From: Caballeronia jiangsuensis
Lineage (GTDB): Bacteria; Pseudomonadota; Gammaproteobacteria; Burkholderiales; Burkholderiaceae
DNA length: 64,000 nt
Assembly (NCBI GenBank): GCA_000648925.1
Contig: JFHF01000029.1
Coordinates: forward strand, 40,898-104,897
Direction: 5' to 3'
Shown: positions 8,617 to 16,834 of the stretch, one piece after another
Numbering within the stretch: the stretch's first letter is position 1
How the letters are laid out: each line of letters starts with the position of its first letter
The notes under the pieces: generated by a model
What the model was told of the DNA's origin: nothing
Seen by the model: the letters and a program-made list of their open reading frames with translations, nothing else
Databases searched by the model: none
Position numbers and translations under genes: made by a program

Positions 8617-9870
8617 TCAGACGGCCCGGATCTCCTGCATGCGCGCAACCTGCTCCGGGCTATAGCCAAGCTCGAGCAACACTTCCTCAGTGTGCTCGCC
8701 CAGAAGCGGCGAGCCCGTGATTTCCGGCTTCAGATCCGAGAACTTGATCGGGCTGCCGACCGTGAGGTACTTGCCGCGCACCTTGTGATCCACTTCGACG
8801 ATCGAGCCGCTCGCGCGCAACGATTCATCGTTCGCGAGTTCTTTCATCGTCAGCACCGGCGCGCACGGGATATCGAACTTGCGCAGGATATCGACGGCTT
8901 CGAACTTGGTCTTGTCGGCGAGCCATGCTTCGATCGTATTGAAGATATCGAAGATGTGCGGCTGGCGCGCTTCGGCCGTCATGTAGTTCGGGTCCTGAAT
9001 CCATTCCGGCTTGCCGATTGCGCGGCAGATCGGCGCCCACGCGTGGCCCTGAATCGTGAAGTAGATATACGCGTTCGGGTCGGTTTCCCAGCCCTTGCAC
9101 TTGAGCACCCAGCCCGGCTGTCCGCCGCCGCCCGCATTGCCGCCGCGCGGCACCACATCGCTGAACGTGCCATGCGGATATTGCGGATACTCCTCGAGAT
9201 AGCCGATGCGGTCCAGACGCTGCTGATCGCGCAGCTTCACGCGGCACAGGTTGAGCACGCTGTCCTGCATCGACACGGCGACTTTCTGCCCCTTGCCCGT
9301 TTGCTGGCGGCCGATGATCGCCGTGAGAATGCCGATCGCCAGATGCATGCCCGTGTTGCTGTCGCCGAGCGCGGCCGCGCTGATGGTCGGCGGGCCGTCC
9401 CAGAAGCCCGTCGTCGATGCCGCGCCGCCCGCGCATTGCGCGACGTTTTCATAGACCTTCAGATCGTCGTAATGGTGGCCGTCGCTGAAGCCCTTGACGG
9501 ATGCCACGATCAACTTCTTGTTCAGTTCGTGGATGTTTTCCCACGAGAAGCCCATCCGGTCCAGCGCGCCCGGACCGAAGTTCTCGACCAGCACGTCCGA
9601 TTCGCGGATCAGCTTGGTGAGCACTTCCTTGCCTTCGTCCGTTTTCGTATCGAGCGTCAACGAGCGCTTGTTGCTGTTGAGCATCGTGAAATACAGCGCG
9701 TCGGCGTCCGGAATGTCGCGCAACTGGTTGCGCGTGACGTCGCCCGACCCGGGACGTTCGACCTTGATCACATCGGCACCGAACCAGGCCAGCATCTGAG
9801 TGCATGCGGGACCGGCTTGCACGTGCGTGAAGTCGATGATCTTGATGCCTTTGAGTGGTTTGTCGCTCAA
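8617..9870 (-). CDS. frc: Formyl-CoA:oxalate CoA-transferase
   Basis: A 417-residue class III CoA-transferase of the CaiB/BaiF fold. It carries features of the formyl-CoA transferase branch: the N-terminal DFTHVQAGPACTQMLAWFGA, the catalytic Asp segment LGDSNTGMHLA, and the flexible glycine loop GGGGQPGW. It moves CoA from formyl-CoA to oxalate, giving oxalyl-CoA and formate. The start is TTG at 9870, backed by an AGGAG site about 7 bp upstream and the conserved N terminus. It lies 29 bp downstream of oxc in the same operon, and the two enzymes form a cycle. Confidence 0.96.
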   Translation of the reverse strand: MSDKPLKGIKIIDFTHVQAGPACTQMLAWFGADVIKVERPGSGDVTRNQLRDIPDADALYFTMLNSNKRSLTLDTKTDEGKEVLTKLIRESDVLVENFGPGALDRMGFSWENIHELNKKLIVASVKGFSDGHHYDDLKVYENVAQCAGGAASTTGFWDGPPTISAAALGDSNTGMHLAIGILTAIIGRQQTGKGQKVAVSMQDSVLNLCRVKLRDQQRLDRIGYLEEYPQYPHGTFSDVVPRGGNAGGGGQPGWVLKCKGWETDPNAYIYFTIQGHAWAPICRAIGKPEWIQDPNYMTAEARQPHIFDIFNTIEAWLADKTKFEAVDILRKFDIPCAPVLTMKELANDESLRASGSIVEVDHKVRGKYLTVGSPIKFSDLKPEITGSPLLGEHTEEVLLELGYSPEQVARMQEIRAV

Positions 9871-9899
9871 TTGAGTTCTCCTGGGTGGCTTTGTCGTCG

Positions 9900-11642
9900 T
9901 TACTTTTTCATCGCCGCGCTTTGCGGATTCAGATTCGTCAGGCGTCCGCTCTCCGTGCCGGCCGCTTCATCGATCACTGCGTTGATCAGCGTCGGCTTGC
10001 CCGATCTGATCGCCTCTTCCAGTGCGTGCGTCAACTCTTCCGGCGTCGTCGCGTTGAAGCCGATCCCGCCGAATGCCTCGATCATCTTGTCGTAGCGCGC
10101 GTTCTTCACGAACACGGTGGGCGCGACGTCCTTGCCACCCGTAGGATTCACATCGGTGCCGCGATACACGCCGTTGTTGTTGAAGACGATGGTGCAGACC
10201 GGCAAGTCGTATCGGCAGATGGTTTCGAGTTCCATGCCGCTGAAACCGAACGCGCTGTCGCCTTCGATCGCGACGACCTGCTTGCCGCTCGTCACCGCCG
10301 CGCCGATCGAGAAGCCCATGCCGATGCCCATGATTCCCCACGTGCCCGAATCGAAACGCTTGCGCGGCTCGTACATGTCGATGATGCTGCGCGCATAGTC
10401 GAGCGTGTTCGCGCCTTCGTTCACGACGTTGATGTCGGGGCGGGTCTTCAGTACATCGCGGATGGCGCGCAGCGCGCTGTGGAAGTTCATCGGCGACGGA
10501 TTCTTCGCGAGCGTCGCCGCCATCTTTTCGAGGTTCTTGTTCTTGCGCTCGTTGATCGCGCCCGTCCATTCGCTCGACGGCTTCGGGAAGCCCGCGCCGA
10601 TGCCCGCGACGAGCGCCGACACGCACGAGCCGATGTCGCCGATCACCGGCGCGGCGATCGCGACGTTGCTGTCGATTTCGGTCGGCGAGATATCGATCTG
10701 CACGAACTGCTTGGGCGCCGCGCCCCAGGTCTTGCCCTTGCCGTGCGCAAGCAGCCAGTTCAGACGCGCGCCGATCAGCACGACGCAATCCGCTTCCTGC
10801 AGCACGAACGAACGCGCCGCCGACGCCGACTGCTCATGCGTGTCGGGCAACAGGCCCTTCGCCATCGACATCGGCAGATACGGAATGCCGCTCTTCTCGA
10901 CCAGCTCGCGAATCTGCGCGTCGGCCTGCGCGTATGCGGCGCCCTTGCCGAGCAGGATCAGCGGCCGCTTCGCGCCCTTGATGACGTCGAGTGCGCGCTT
11001 CACCGAATCCGGCGACGGCAACTGACGCGGCGCAGCATCGACGACCTTGATGAGCGATTGCTGACCCTTGAGCGCGTCCATCGTCTGCGACAGCAACTTG
11101 GCGGGCAGATCGAGATACACGCCGCCCGGACGTCCCGACACGGCGGCGCGGATCGCACGCGCGATGCCGACGCCGATGTCCTCCGCATGCAGCACGCGAT
11201 ACGCAGCCTTCGCGTAGGGCTTCGCCGCGTTCAACTGGTCCATCTCTTCGTAGTCGCCCTGCTGCAGATCGACGATCTCGCGCTCGCTGGAGCCGCTGAT
11301 CAGGATCATCGGGAAGCAATTGGTGGTCGCGTTGGCGAGCGCGGTCAGGCCGTTCAGGAAGCCGGGCGCCGACACGGTCAGGCAGATACCCGGCTTCTGC
11401 GTCATGTAGCCCGCGATCGCGGCCGCATTGCCCGCGTGCTGCTCATGACGAAAGCCGATGAAGCGCATGCCTTCCGCCTGCGCGAGGCGCGCCAGGTCGG
11501 TGATCGGAATGCCGACGAGACCGAAGATCGTGTCGATGTCGTTCAGCTTCAGCGCATCGATGACGAGGTGAAAGCCATCGGTCACTTGCGGCGCCTTCGT
11601 TTCAACGGGCGCCTGCGTTGTTGCCTCGAGTACGTCTGCCAT
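9900..11642 (-). CDS. oxc: Oxalyl-CoA decarboxylase
   Basis: A 580-residue thiamine-diphosphate enzyme with N-terminal pyrimidine-binding domain (FGLVGIPITDLARLAQAEGM, Glu-containing catalytic region), a central domain, and a C-terminal pyrophosphate-binding motif (EGDSAFGFSGMELETICRYD, then FNNNGVYRG). Length and motifs match Oxc of Oxalobacter-type oxalotrophs. It converts oxalyl-CoA to formyl-CoA and CO2 in the cytoplasm, using one proton. The start ATG has a strong GGAGGAG site. A canonical promoter overlapped by a perfect inverted repeat lies 30-65 bp upstream, so oxc-frc can be transcribed apart from the upstream transporter gene. Confidence 0.97.
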   Translation of the reverse strand: MADVLEATTQAPVETKAPQVTDGFHLVIDALKLNDIDTIFGLVGIPITDLARLAQAEGMRFIGFRHEQHAGNAAAIAGYMTQKPGICLTVSAPGFLNGLTALANATTNCFPMILISGSSEREIVDLQQGDYEEMDQLNAAKPYAKAAYRVLHAEDIGVGIARAIRAAVSGRPGGVYLDLPAKLLSQTMDALKGQQSLIKVVDAAPRQLPSPDSVKRALDVIKGAKRPLILLGKGAAYAQADAQIRELVEKSGIPYLPMSMAKGLLPDTHEQSASAARSFVLQEADCVVLIGARLNWLLAHGKGKTWGAAPKQFVQIDISPTEIDSNVAIAAPVIGDIGSCVSALVAGIGAGFPKPSSEWTGAINERKNKNLEKMAATLAKNPSPMNFHSALRAIRDVLKTRPDINVVNEGANTLDYARSIIDMYEPRKRFDSGTWGIMGIGMGFSIGAAVTSGKQVVAIEGDSAFGFSGMELETICRYDLPVCTIVFNNNGVYRGTDVNPTGGKDVAPTVFVKNARYDKMIEAFGGIGFNATTPEELTHALEEAIRSGKPTLINAVIDEAAGTESGRLTNLNPQSAAMKK

Positions 11643-11670
11643 TTGTCTCCTCCTGAGGGCCGGTTATGTG

Positions 11671-11705
11671 CTGATATACTAGATATCAGATACTGCATTT
11701 GTCAA
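11671..11705 (-). promoter_or_regulatory. oxc promoter with overlapping operator-like inverted repeat
   Basis: On the minus strand, TTGACA (11705-11700) and TAGTAT (11681-11676) are separated by 18 bp and form a near-consensus sigma-70 promoter for oxc. Overlapping its -10 is a perfect 7+5+7 inverted repeat, CTGATATactagATATCAG (11671-11689). Its position and symmetry suggest a repressor site, of a kind bound by dimeric GntR- or TetR-type regulators. No candidate regulator gene is adjacent. Confidence 0.65.
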
Positions 11706-11782
11706 AGCTTTATTTTGTGTTTTGTGCGAAAAACTGAGGGAGAGATACGGCGCACGCTCTGGTGCATTGCGGCATGACTCAA

Positions 11783-11811
11783 GGGCCGCGGACATCTCTG
11801 TCGCGCGGCCC
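11783..11811 (-). terminator. Strong hairpin downstream of the oxalate transporter gene
   Basis: GGGCCGCGGACA (11783-11794) pairs with the sequence at 11799-11811 with one bulged G, leaving a TCTC loop: a 12-bp stem. It begins 37 bp after the transporter stop. No good U-run follows on the minus strand, so it may attenuate or protect mRNA rather than terminate fully. Confidence 0.4.
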
Positions 11812-11847
11812 CTCATCGGGCTTATGAAGCACGCGTGCCGGACGTCG

Positions 11848-13200
11848 TCATCGGGTTGAAGACTTGCTCGGCGCTTCCGTCCAGTCCGGCTGAAAAGCCA
11901 TGCCGATGACCGGCTGCGGCGCAGCCTCCGCGATCGTGTTCTCGATCCAGCGCCGGCGCATCGGCGCGAGGACGAACTTGGCGCAGATGCCCGCCGCGAT
12001 CGATGTGATCGCCGTAGCGATGAACACGGTGTTCCAAGAGCCGAGCGACGCCAGCACCGATGCAAGCGGCACCATCATCGACGCCGTGCCCTTCGCGGTG
12101 TAGAGCGTCCCCGCGTTGGCGGCGGCGTATTTGCTGCCGAACGTGTCGGCGCAGGTCGCGGGGAAGATCGAGAAGATTTCGCCCCAGCACAGGAACGTCA
12201 ACGCCGCGAACAGCATGAACATGTAGGGACTCTGCCCGAACTGCATCAACCCGAGCAGCGCGACGCCTTCGCCCAGAAAGATGATGAACATGGTGTTTTC
12301 GCGGCCGATCTTGTCCGAGATGAAGCCGCATAGCGGACGCGTGAAGCCGTTGCAGAGGTTATCGATGGACAGCGTCATCGCGAGCAGCGGCAACGTCGCG
12401 CCGAGGATTGTCACCGGCATGTTCGCGAAGCCGTATTCCTTGGCGATCGGCCCGAACTGCGCGGTGGCGATCACGCCGCCCGCCGCCACCGCGACGAACA
12501 TCGCATACAGCACCCAGAAGATGGGCGCTCGCACCATCTGCCCGGTCGTATAGTCGATCTTGGTGGCGACGACACGTTTGGCCGGCACGATGTTCGCGGG
12601 CGGTTTCGGTCGCACGAGCAACAGCGCGAGCACGAAAATGACCGCGCCTTGCAGGCTGCCGAAGAACATGAAGGCGCTTTCGTAGCCGGAGTGCTGGATC
12701 ATGTTCGAGATGGGGATCACGGTGACGGCCGCGCCCGCGCCGAAGCCCGCCGCCGTCAGACCGGCCGCGAGACCGCGCTTGTCCGGGAACCACTTGAGCG
12801 CCGTGCCGACGCACGTGCCATACACGCAGCCTGCGCCGATACCCGCGACCACGGCGGCGATGTACAGATGCATGAGCGTGGTGGCATGGGCGTCGATGAT
12901 CCACCCGATCGCCGCGCAGATCGCGCCGCCCATCACCACGGGCCGTGGTCCGAACTTGTCGACGAGCCAGCCCTCGACGGGCACGAGCCAAGTTTCAGTG
13001 ACGATGAAGATCGTGAACGCGGTCTGAATCGCCGCCTGCCCCCAGTGGTGCTTCGCGTCCATCGGAATCACGAACAACGTCCACGCGTACTGGAAATTGG
13101 CCACGAGCCCCATGCAGACGATACCGATCGCCAACTGCACCCACCTGTTATGACGACGTCCGTGCCACTGCCCGGCGACCGCCGTATCTGCGCTTGCCAT
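11848..13200 (-). CDS. oxlT: Oxalate/formate antiporter, MFS family (OxlT-like)
   Basis: A 450-residue major-facilitator protein with about 12 membrane helices. It has an OFA-family N terminus (RWVQLAIGIVCMGLVANFQY) and the loop DKFGPRPVVMGGAICAAIGW. A GGAGA site precedes ATG 13200. Members of this family exchange oxalate for formate and generate a proton-motive gradient together with Oxc. Its place just upstream of oxc-frc supports that substrate strongly. The C-terminal cytoplasmic tail is hydrophilic and without special features. Confidence 0.9.
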   Translation of the reverse strand: MASADTAVAGQWHGRRHNRWVQLAIGIVCMGLVANFQYAWTLFVIPMDAKHHWGQAAIQTAFTIFIVTETWLVPVEGWLVDKFGPRPVVMGGAICAAIGWIIDAHATTLMHLYIAAVVAGIGAGCVYGTCVGTALKWFPDKRGLAAGLTAAGFGAGAAVTVIPISNMIQHSGYESAFMFFGSLQGAVIFVLALLLVRPKPPANIVPAKRVVATKIDYTTGQMVRAPIFWVLYAMFVAVAAGGVIATAQFGPIAKEYGFANMPVTILGATLPLLAMTLSIDNLCNGFTRPLCGFISDKIGRENTMFIIFLGEGVALLGLMQFGQSPYMFMLFAALTFLCWGEIFSIFPATCADTFGSKYAAANAGTLYTAKGTASMMVPLASVLASLGSWNTVFIATAITSIAAGICAKFVLAPMRRRWIENTIAEAAPQPVIGMAFQPDWTEAPSKSSTR

Positions 13201-13375
13201 GTCTGTCTCCGTTATGTGTCATTGCGCTCGTTCGGCGCTTGAGTTACTGCGAAAACCGACGCGATGCATCGGTGGCGAGACACGCGGCCCCGATGCAAAA
13301 GGGATCGGGGAAATACACGAAGCCATCCTGCGGCAGAAAAACGATAGGGGAAAGTTATAAAAAATTTCGATATGG

Positions 13376-13391
13376 ATTCACGATCGTGAAT
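13376..13391. promoter_or_regulatory. Perfect 16-bp palindrome in the oxlT upstream region
   Basis: ATTCACGATCGTGAAT is a perfect palindrome. It sits in a 326-bp gene-free stretch (13201-13526) between the divergent oxalate transporter and glycine-zipper genes, next to an A/T-rich segment (AAGTTATAAAAAATTTCG, from 13351). It is a candidate operator for either gene. Nothing else is recognisable in the stretch. Confidence 0.45.
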
Positions 13392-13526
13392 GGATGACGG
13401 CGCGCGATGGCATCGGCAGCTATCGCGAACTTGTTACACCTCTTACCGACGGTGCCGGATCGCGTTACTAAAGCCTTTCAGCGCTGCGGTTATACTCGCG
13501 TCGTCTCAAAAACAAACGTCCGAACA

Positions 13527-13961
13527 ATGTCCAAACGAATCATCAAACTTCTTGCTGTCGCAGCGTTCACCGCGGCGGCGTCGGTGCCGGCCCTGGCTGG
13601 CGACATGAACAATGCGCTCGGCGGCGCGCTCGGCGGCGTGGCCGGAGCCGCGCTCGGCGGCGCTGTAGGCGGCAGCACGGGCGCGGTGCTCGGCGGAGCG
13701 GTGGGCGGCGGCGCTGGCGGCGCGGTCACGTCGAACCGGCGCGAGCGCACGGGCGCGATCGTCGGCGGCGCGCTGGGCGGCGGCGCGGGCACAGCGGCAG
13801 GCAACGCGATGGGCGGCCGTGGCGGTGGCCTGATGGGCGCGGCGCTGGGCGGCGGCGCCGGCGCGGCGCTGGGCGGCAACGTCTCGCGCTCGAACTCGTA
13901 CGCGGACGACTACAGCCGCGGTCATCACGGCAAGCATCACAAGCATCACCGTCACGACTGA
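13527..13961 (+). CDS. Exported glycine-zipper protein with histidine-rich tail
   Basis: A 144-residue protein with a Sec signal peptide (MSKRIIKLLAVAAFTAAASV, then PALAGD). About 85 residues of repeated GGALGG/GGAVGG glycine-zipper motifs follow, interrupted once by SNRRERTG. The tail is histidine-rich and ends HHGKHHKHHRHD. I chose ATG 13527 because the signal peptide starts there; an earlier in-frame start lies at 13407. Glycine-zipper segments pack as membrane-inserting helices in outer-membrane lipoprotein-like proteins, and the His tail could bind metal ions. The function is unknown. Confidence 0.8.
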   Translation: MSKRIIKLLAVAAFTAAASVPALAGDMNNALGGALGGVAGAALGGAVGGSTGAVLGGAVGGGAGGAVTSNRRERTGAIVGGALGGGAGTAAGNAMGGRGGGLMGAALGGGAGAALGGNVSRSNSYADDYSRGHHGKHHKHHRHD

Positions 13962-13973
13962 GCGGCAAGCGCT

Positions 13974-14861
13974 TCAAAGCTGGAAAACGGACGCCACGTG
14001 ATCGATGAACGCCCGGACGACGGGCGGCAATCCTCGGCGCGTGGTGAATACGAGATGGACGATGCCGCTCTCCGTTTTCCATTCCGGAAACACATGAACG
14101 AGCGCGCCGCTCGCGAGTTGCTCCCGGCATGCGTGATCGGGCAGCAGGGCGACGCCGAGTCCCGCCATCGCGCTATCGCGCAGTGAGACATAGTCCACGC
14201 ACGTCATCCGCGGCTCGCTGCGGATCGTGTGCGATGCATCGTCCGGGCCGGTGAAAGTCCATTCGATCTCGCCCATCTGATCCGTGGTCGCGAGCGTCGG
14301 CAACGCGGAGAGCGCCGCAATGTCGCCGCTCATGCAAAGCGACGCGACCGAGGGCGCAGCCACCAGGATGCGGCTCGAGTGCCCCAGCGTGCGCACGATC
14401 AGCGATGCGTCCGTATCCAGCCGCACGCGCACGCGAATGGCGATGTCGATACGTTCCTCGATCAGATCGACCGGGCGATCCACGGCGATGACCTGCAGGC
14501 GCGCCTTCGGGAAGCGCGTGAGGAACGTGCTGTACGCCTTCGAAAGTGTCGGCATGAGCCCGAGCGGACAACTGCAGCGGATGACTCCGCGAGGTTCGCT
14601 CAGCGCTTCGGAGATGACGGAGTCGGCCTGCTGCACGTCGAGCATGATCGTCCTGCAACGCTCATGGAAGGCGTGCCCGATCTCGGTCACCCGAAAGCGG
14701 CGCGTCGAGCGCTCGATCAGACGCACCCCGAGCCGCGCTTCGAGCGCGGCGATCCGCCGGCTGATGGTCGATTTGGGCGTGCGCAGCACGCGGCTCGCCG
14801 CAGCGAAACCGCCGTGCCCGACCACTTCCGCGAACAGCACGTAATCGTTGATGTCGGCCAT
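13974..14861 (-). CDS. LysR-family transcriptional regulator
   Basis: A 295-residue LysR protein. The N-terminal winged helix (residues 5-60) contains FAAASRVLRTPKSTISRRIA, and a periplasmic-binding-like effector domain follows. It is divergent from the short-chain dehydrogenase at 14986. The 124-bp gap contains TTGGAACTATCAA (14878-14890), a T-N11-A dyad of the sort LysR proteins bind. By the usual LysR logic it probably controls that dehydrogenase. The effector is unknown. The sequence most resembles the Burkholderia group that regulates adjacent oxidoreductases. Confidence 0.92.
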   Translation of the reverse strand: MADINDYVLFAEVVGHGGFAAASRVLRTPKSTISRRIAALEARLGVRLIERSTRRFRVTEIGHAFHERCRTIMLDVQQADSVISEALSEPRGVIRCSCPLGLMPTLSKAYSTFLTRFPKARLQVIAVDRPVDLIEERIDIAIRVRVRLDTDASLIVRTLGHSSRILVAAPSVASLCMSGDIAALSALPTLATTDQMGEIEWTFTGPDDASHTIRSEPRMTCVDYVSLRDSAMAGLGVALLPDHACREQLASGALVHVFPEWKTESGIVHLVFTTRRGLPPVVRAFIDHVASVFQL

Positions 14862-14985
14862 GCCTATTGACCCATTTTTGGAACTATCAAACCCGGTTTC
14901 ACAGTCTACCGCGCCGATTGTCTCATTGGCATGATGCTCTCAACGCGACGCAGCCTGCGCCGCCAAACCAGACGGAGAGTTGAAA

Positions 14986-15741
14986 ATGACTGGCAGATTC
15001 GAAAACAAGGTCGTGGTCGTGACGGGCGGTACGAGCGGAATCGGCTTTGCGACCGCGAAGCGCTTCGCCGCGGAAGGCGCATCGGTGTTCATCACCGGTC
15101 GTCGTCAGAAGGAGTTGGATGCGGCTGTCGAAGCGATGAACGGACGCGTCGTGGGCATCCGGGCGGACATGTCGAAACTCGCGGATATCGACCGGCTCTA
15201 CGATGCCGTGCAGCAGAAGCATTCGAACATCGACGTGCTGTTCGCCAATGCCGGCGGCGGCTCCATGCTGCCGCTGGGCGCCATCACCGAGGAACATTAC
15301 GAAGACACCTTCGGGCGCAACGTGAAAGGCGTGATCTTCACGGTTCAGAAAGCGATCCCGCTTCTGCGCGACGGCGCTTCCGTGATCCTCACGGGCTCGA
15401 CGGCAGGCAGCACCGGCACCGCCGCGTTCAGCGTCTACAGCGCGTCGAAGGCCGCTGTGCGCAGTCTCGCGCGTAGCTGGACGCTCGACCTGAAGGAGCG
15501 TGGGATTCGCGTGAATGTCGTCAGCCCGGGACCGGTGAAGACGCCGGGTCTTGTCGAGCTGGCAGGCCCCGATGCGGCGCAGCAGCAGGGTCTGCTCGAC
15601 TACATGGCGTCGAACGTGCCGCTCGGACGCGTTGGCGATCCGGACGAGGTCGCCAAGGTCGTGCTGTTCCTGGGATCGGAAGAGTCCAGCTTCGTCGCCG
15701 GAGCCGAGTTTTTTGTCGACGGCGGGCTGGCCCAGGTCTGA
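14986..15741 (+). CDS. SDR-family NAD(P)-dependent oxidoreductase
   Basis: A 251-residue classical short-chain dehydrogenase. The cofactor motif TGGTSGIG lies near residue 14, NAG is present (FANAGGG), the catalytic Ser is in ILTGSTAGSTG, and the active-site YxxxK is YSASKAA. The C-terminal PGPVKTPG and FFVDGGLAQV segments are typical. ATG 14986 has GGAGAG 6 bp upstream. Arg after the glycine motif (GRR near residue 38) favours NADPH. The substrate cannot be told from sequence. It is divergent from a LysR regulator that likely controls it. Confidence 0.94.
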   Translation: MTGRFENKVVVVTGGTSGIGFATAKRFAAEGASVFITGRRQKELDAAVEAMNGRVVGIRADMSKLADIDRLYDAVQQKHSNIDVLFANAGGGSMLPLGAITEEHYEDTFGRNVKGVIFTVQKAIPLLRDGASVILTGSTAGSTGTAAFSVYSASKAAVRSLARSWTLDLKERGIRVNVVSPGPVKTPGLVELAGPDAAQQQGLLDYMASNVPLGRVGDPDEVAKVVLFLGSEESSFVAGAEFFVDGGLAQV

Positions 15742-15756
15742 TTCACCGCCCGCGCG

Positions 15757-15788
15757 CCGGACAAGCTCGCAGGTTCGAGCCTGTCCGG
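15757..15788. terminator. Hairpin between convergent genes
   Basis: CCGGACA-a-GCTCG pairs with CGAGC-c-TGTCCGG around a CAGGTT loop, giving 12 base pairs with one mismatch. It lies between the SDR stop and the hydrolase stop, which face each other, so it may serve both. U-runs are poor. The loop region resembles a tRNA T-arm (GGTTCGAGCC), but no tRNA can be folded. Confidence 0.4.
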
Positions 15789-15813
15789 TACGTCGTTAGT
15801 GAACCTGAGCGCC

Positions 15814-16704
15814 TTAAACCTTTTTGGACGCAGCGCCGATCGAACGATCGAGAAAGCTCAACAGCAGCGGAGCGATTTCGTCGAGCTTGTCTTCCAGCGC
15901 GAAATGCCCCGTGTCGAGAATGTGCATCTCCGCATCGGGCAGATCGCGCAGATACGGGTGCGCGCCCTCTTCCGGGAAGATCTTGTCGTTCTTGCCCCAC
16001 ACGATGATCGTCGGCGGCCGGTGCTCGCGGAAGAACGCCTGAAACTGCGGATAAAGCGGGACGTTCGTACCGTAATCGAGGAACAGATCCATCTGAATCT
16101 CGCGGTTGCCCGGACGGTCGAGCAGCGCCTGATCGTGCAGCCAGTTATCGGGGCTGATTCTCGACACATCGGAGACGCCGTCCGTGTGCTGGAAGATCGT
16201 CGTGTCGAGCGTGACGAGGCCGTGCAACGCTTCGCGATTCTTCACGGACTGATCGGCCCAATAGGCCTTGATCGGATTCCAGAACTCGCGCAGACCTTCG
16301 GTATAGGCATTGCCGTTCTGAACGATCAGGCCCGTCACGCGCGCCGGATCCTTGAGCGCGAGCCGATAGCCCACCGGCGCACCGTAATCCATCACGTACA
16401 TCGCGAAGCGATCGATATTTAGCCGGCCGAGCAACGTATCGATCATGTCGGCGTATCGCTGAAAGCCGTAGCTGAAAGCGGCGCGATCGGGAGAGTCGCT
16501 TTGACCGAAGCCGGGATAGTCGGGTGCGACGACGCGGTACTTCTGCGCGAGAATCGGGATCAGATTCCGAAACATGTGTGACGACGTCGGAAAGCCGTGC
16601 AGCAGAAGAACGACTGGCGCGTCCGATGCGCCGGCTTCTCTGTAGAACACGTTGACGCCATCGATGGTTTCGGACTGGTAGCGAACGACGGGAATCGAAG
16701 TCAT
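15814..16704 (-). CDS. Alpha/beta hydrolase with Asp nucleophile
   Basis: A 296-residue alpha/beta hydrolase. The oxyanion motif HGFPTSS lies near residue 36, and the nucleophile elbow reads VMDYGAPVG. Asp therefore replaces the Ser of esterases, as in epoxide hydrolases and haloalkane/haloacid dehalogenases. The acid/base His is in ILDTGHFALED. The hydrolytic fold acts in the cytoplasm, since no signal peptide is seen. It lies downstream of, and on the same strand as, a LysR regulator, with a short inverted repeat between them. Epoxide hydrolase-like activity is the family expectation; the true substrate is unknown. Confidence 0.9.
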   Translation of the reverse strand: MTSIPVVRYQSETIDGVNVFYREAGASDAPVVLLLHGFPTSSHMFRNLIPILAQKYRVVAPDYPGFGQSDSPDRAAFSYGFQRYADMIDTLLGRLNIDRFAMYVMDYGAPVGYRLALKDPARVTGLIVQNGNAYTEGLREFWNPIKAYWADQSVKNREALHGLVTLDTTIFQHTDGVSDVSRISPDNWLHDQALLDRPGNREIQMDLFLDYGTNVPLYPQFQAFFREHRPPTIIVWGKNDKIFPEEGAHPYLRDLPDAEMHILDTGHFALEDKLDEIAPLLLSFLDRSIGAASKKV

Positions 16705-16814
16705 GACGAGAATTCCTGTGAAGGATGATCGAGTGCCGCATCCGCTTCAAACCGGTCCGTGATGCAGCGTTGAATACATGGTGCACCCGTCGCCATTTCG
16801 ACGGAATCCTCATC

Positions 16815-16827
16815 GTGCAGAATGCAC
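16815..16827. promoter_or_regulatory. Short inverted repeat upstream of the hydrolase gene
   Basis: GTGCA-gaa-TGCAC, a perfect 5-bp dyad with a 3-bp spacer, lies 111-123 bp before the hydrolase start and just after the LysR gene stop. It has the T-N11-A-like symmetry typical of LysR sites. It is suggestive only. Confidence 0.35.
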
Positions 16828-16834
16828 TCTTCTG

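Noticed and set aside
15757..15788. tRNA-like T-arm (GGTTCGAGCC) between the SDR and hydrolase genes
   Set aside because: No D-arm, anticodon arm or acceptor stem can be formed around it. The sequence is better explained as a terminator hairpin.
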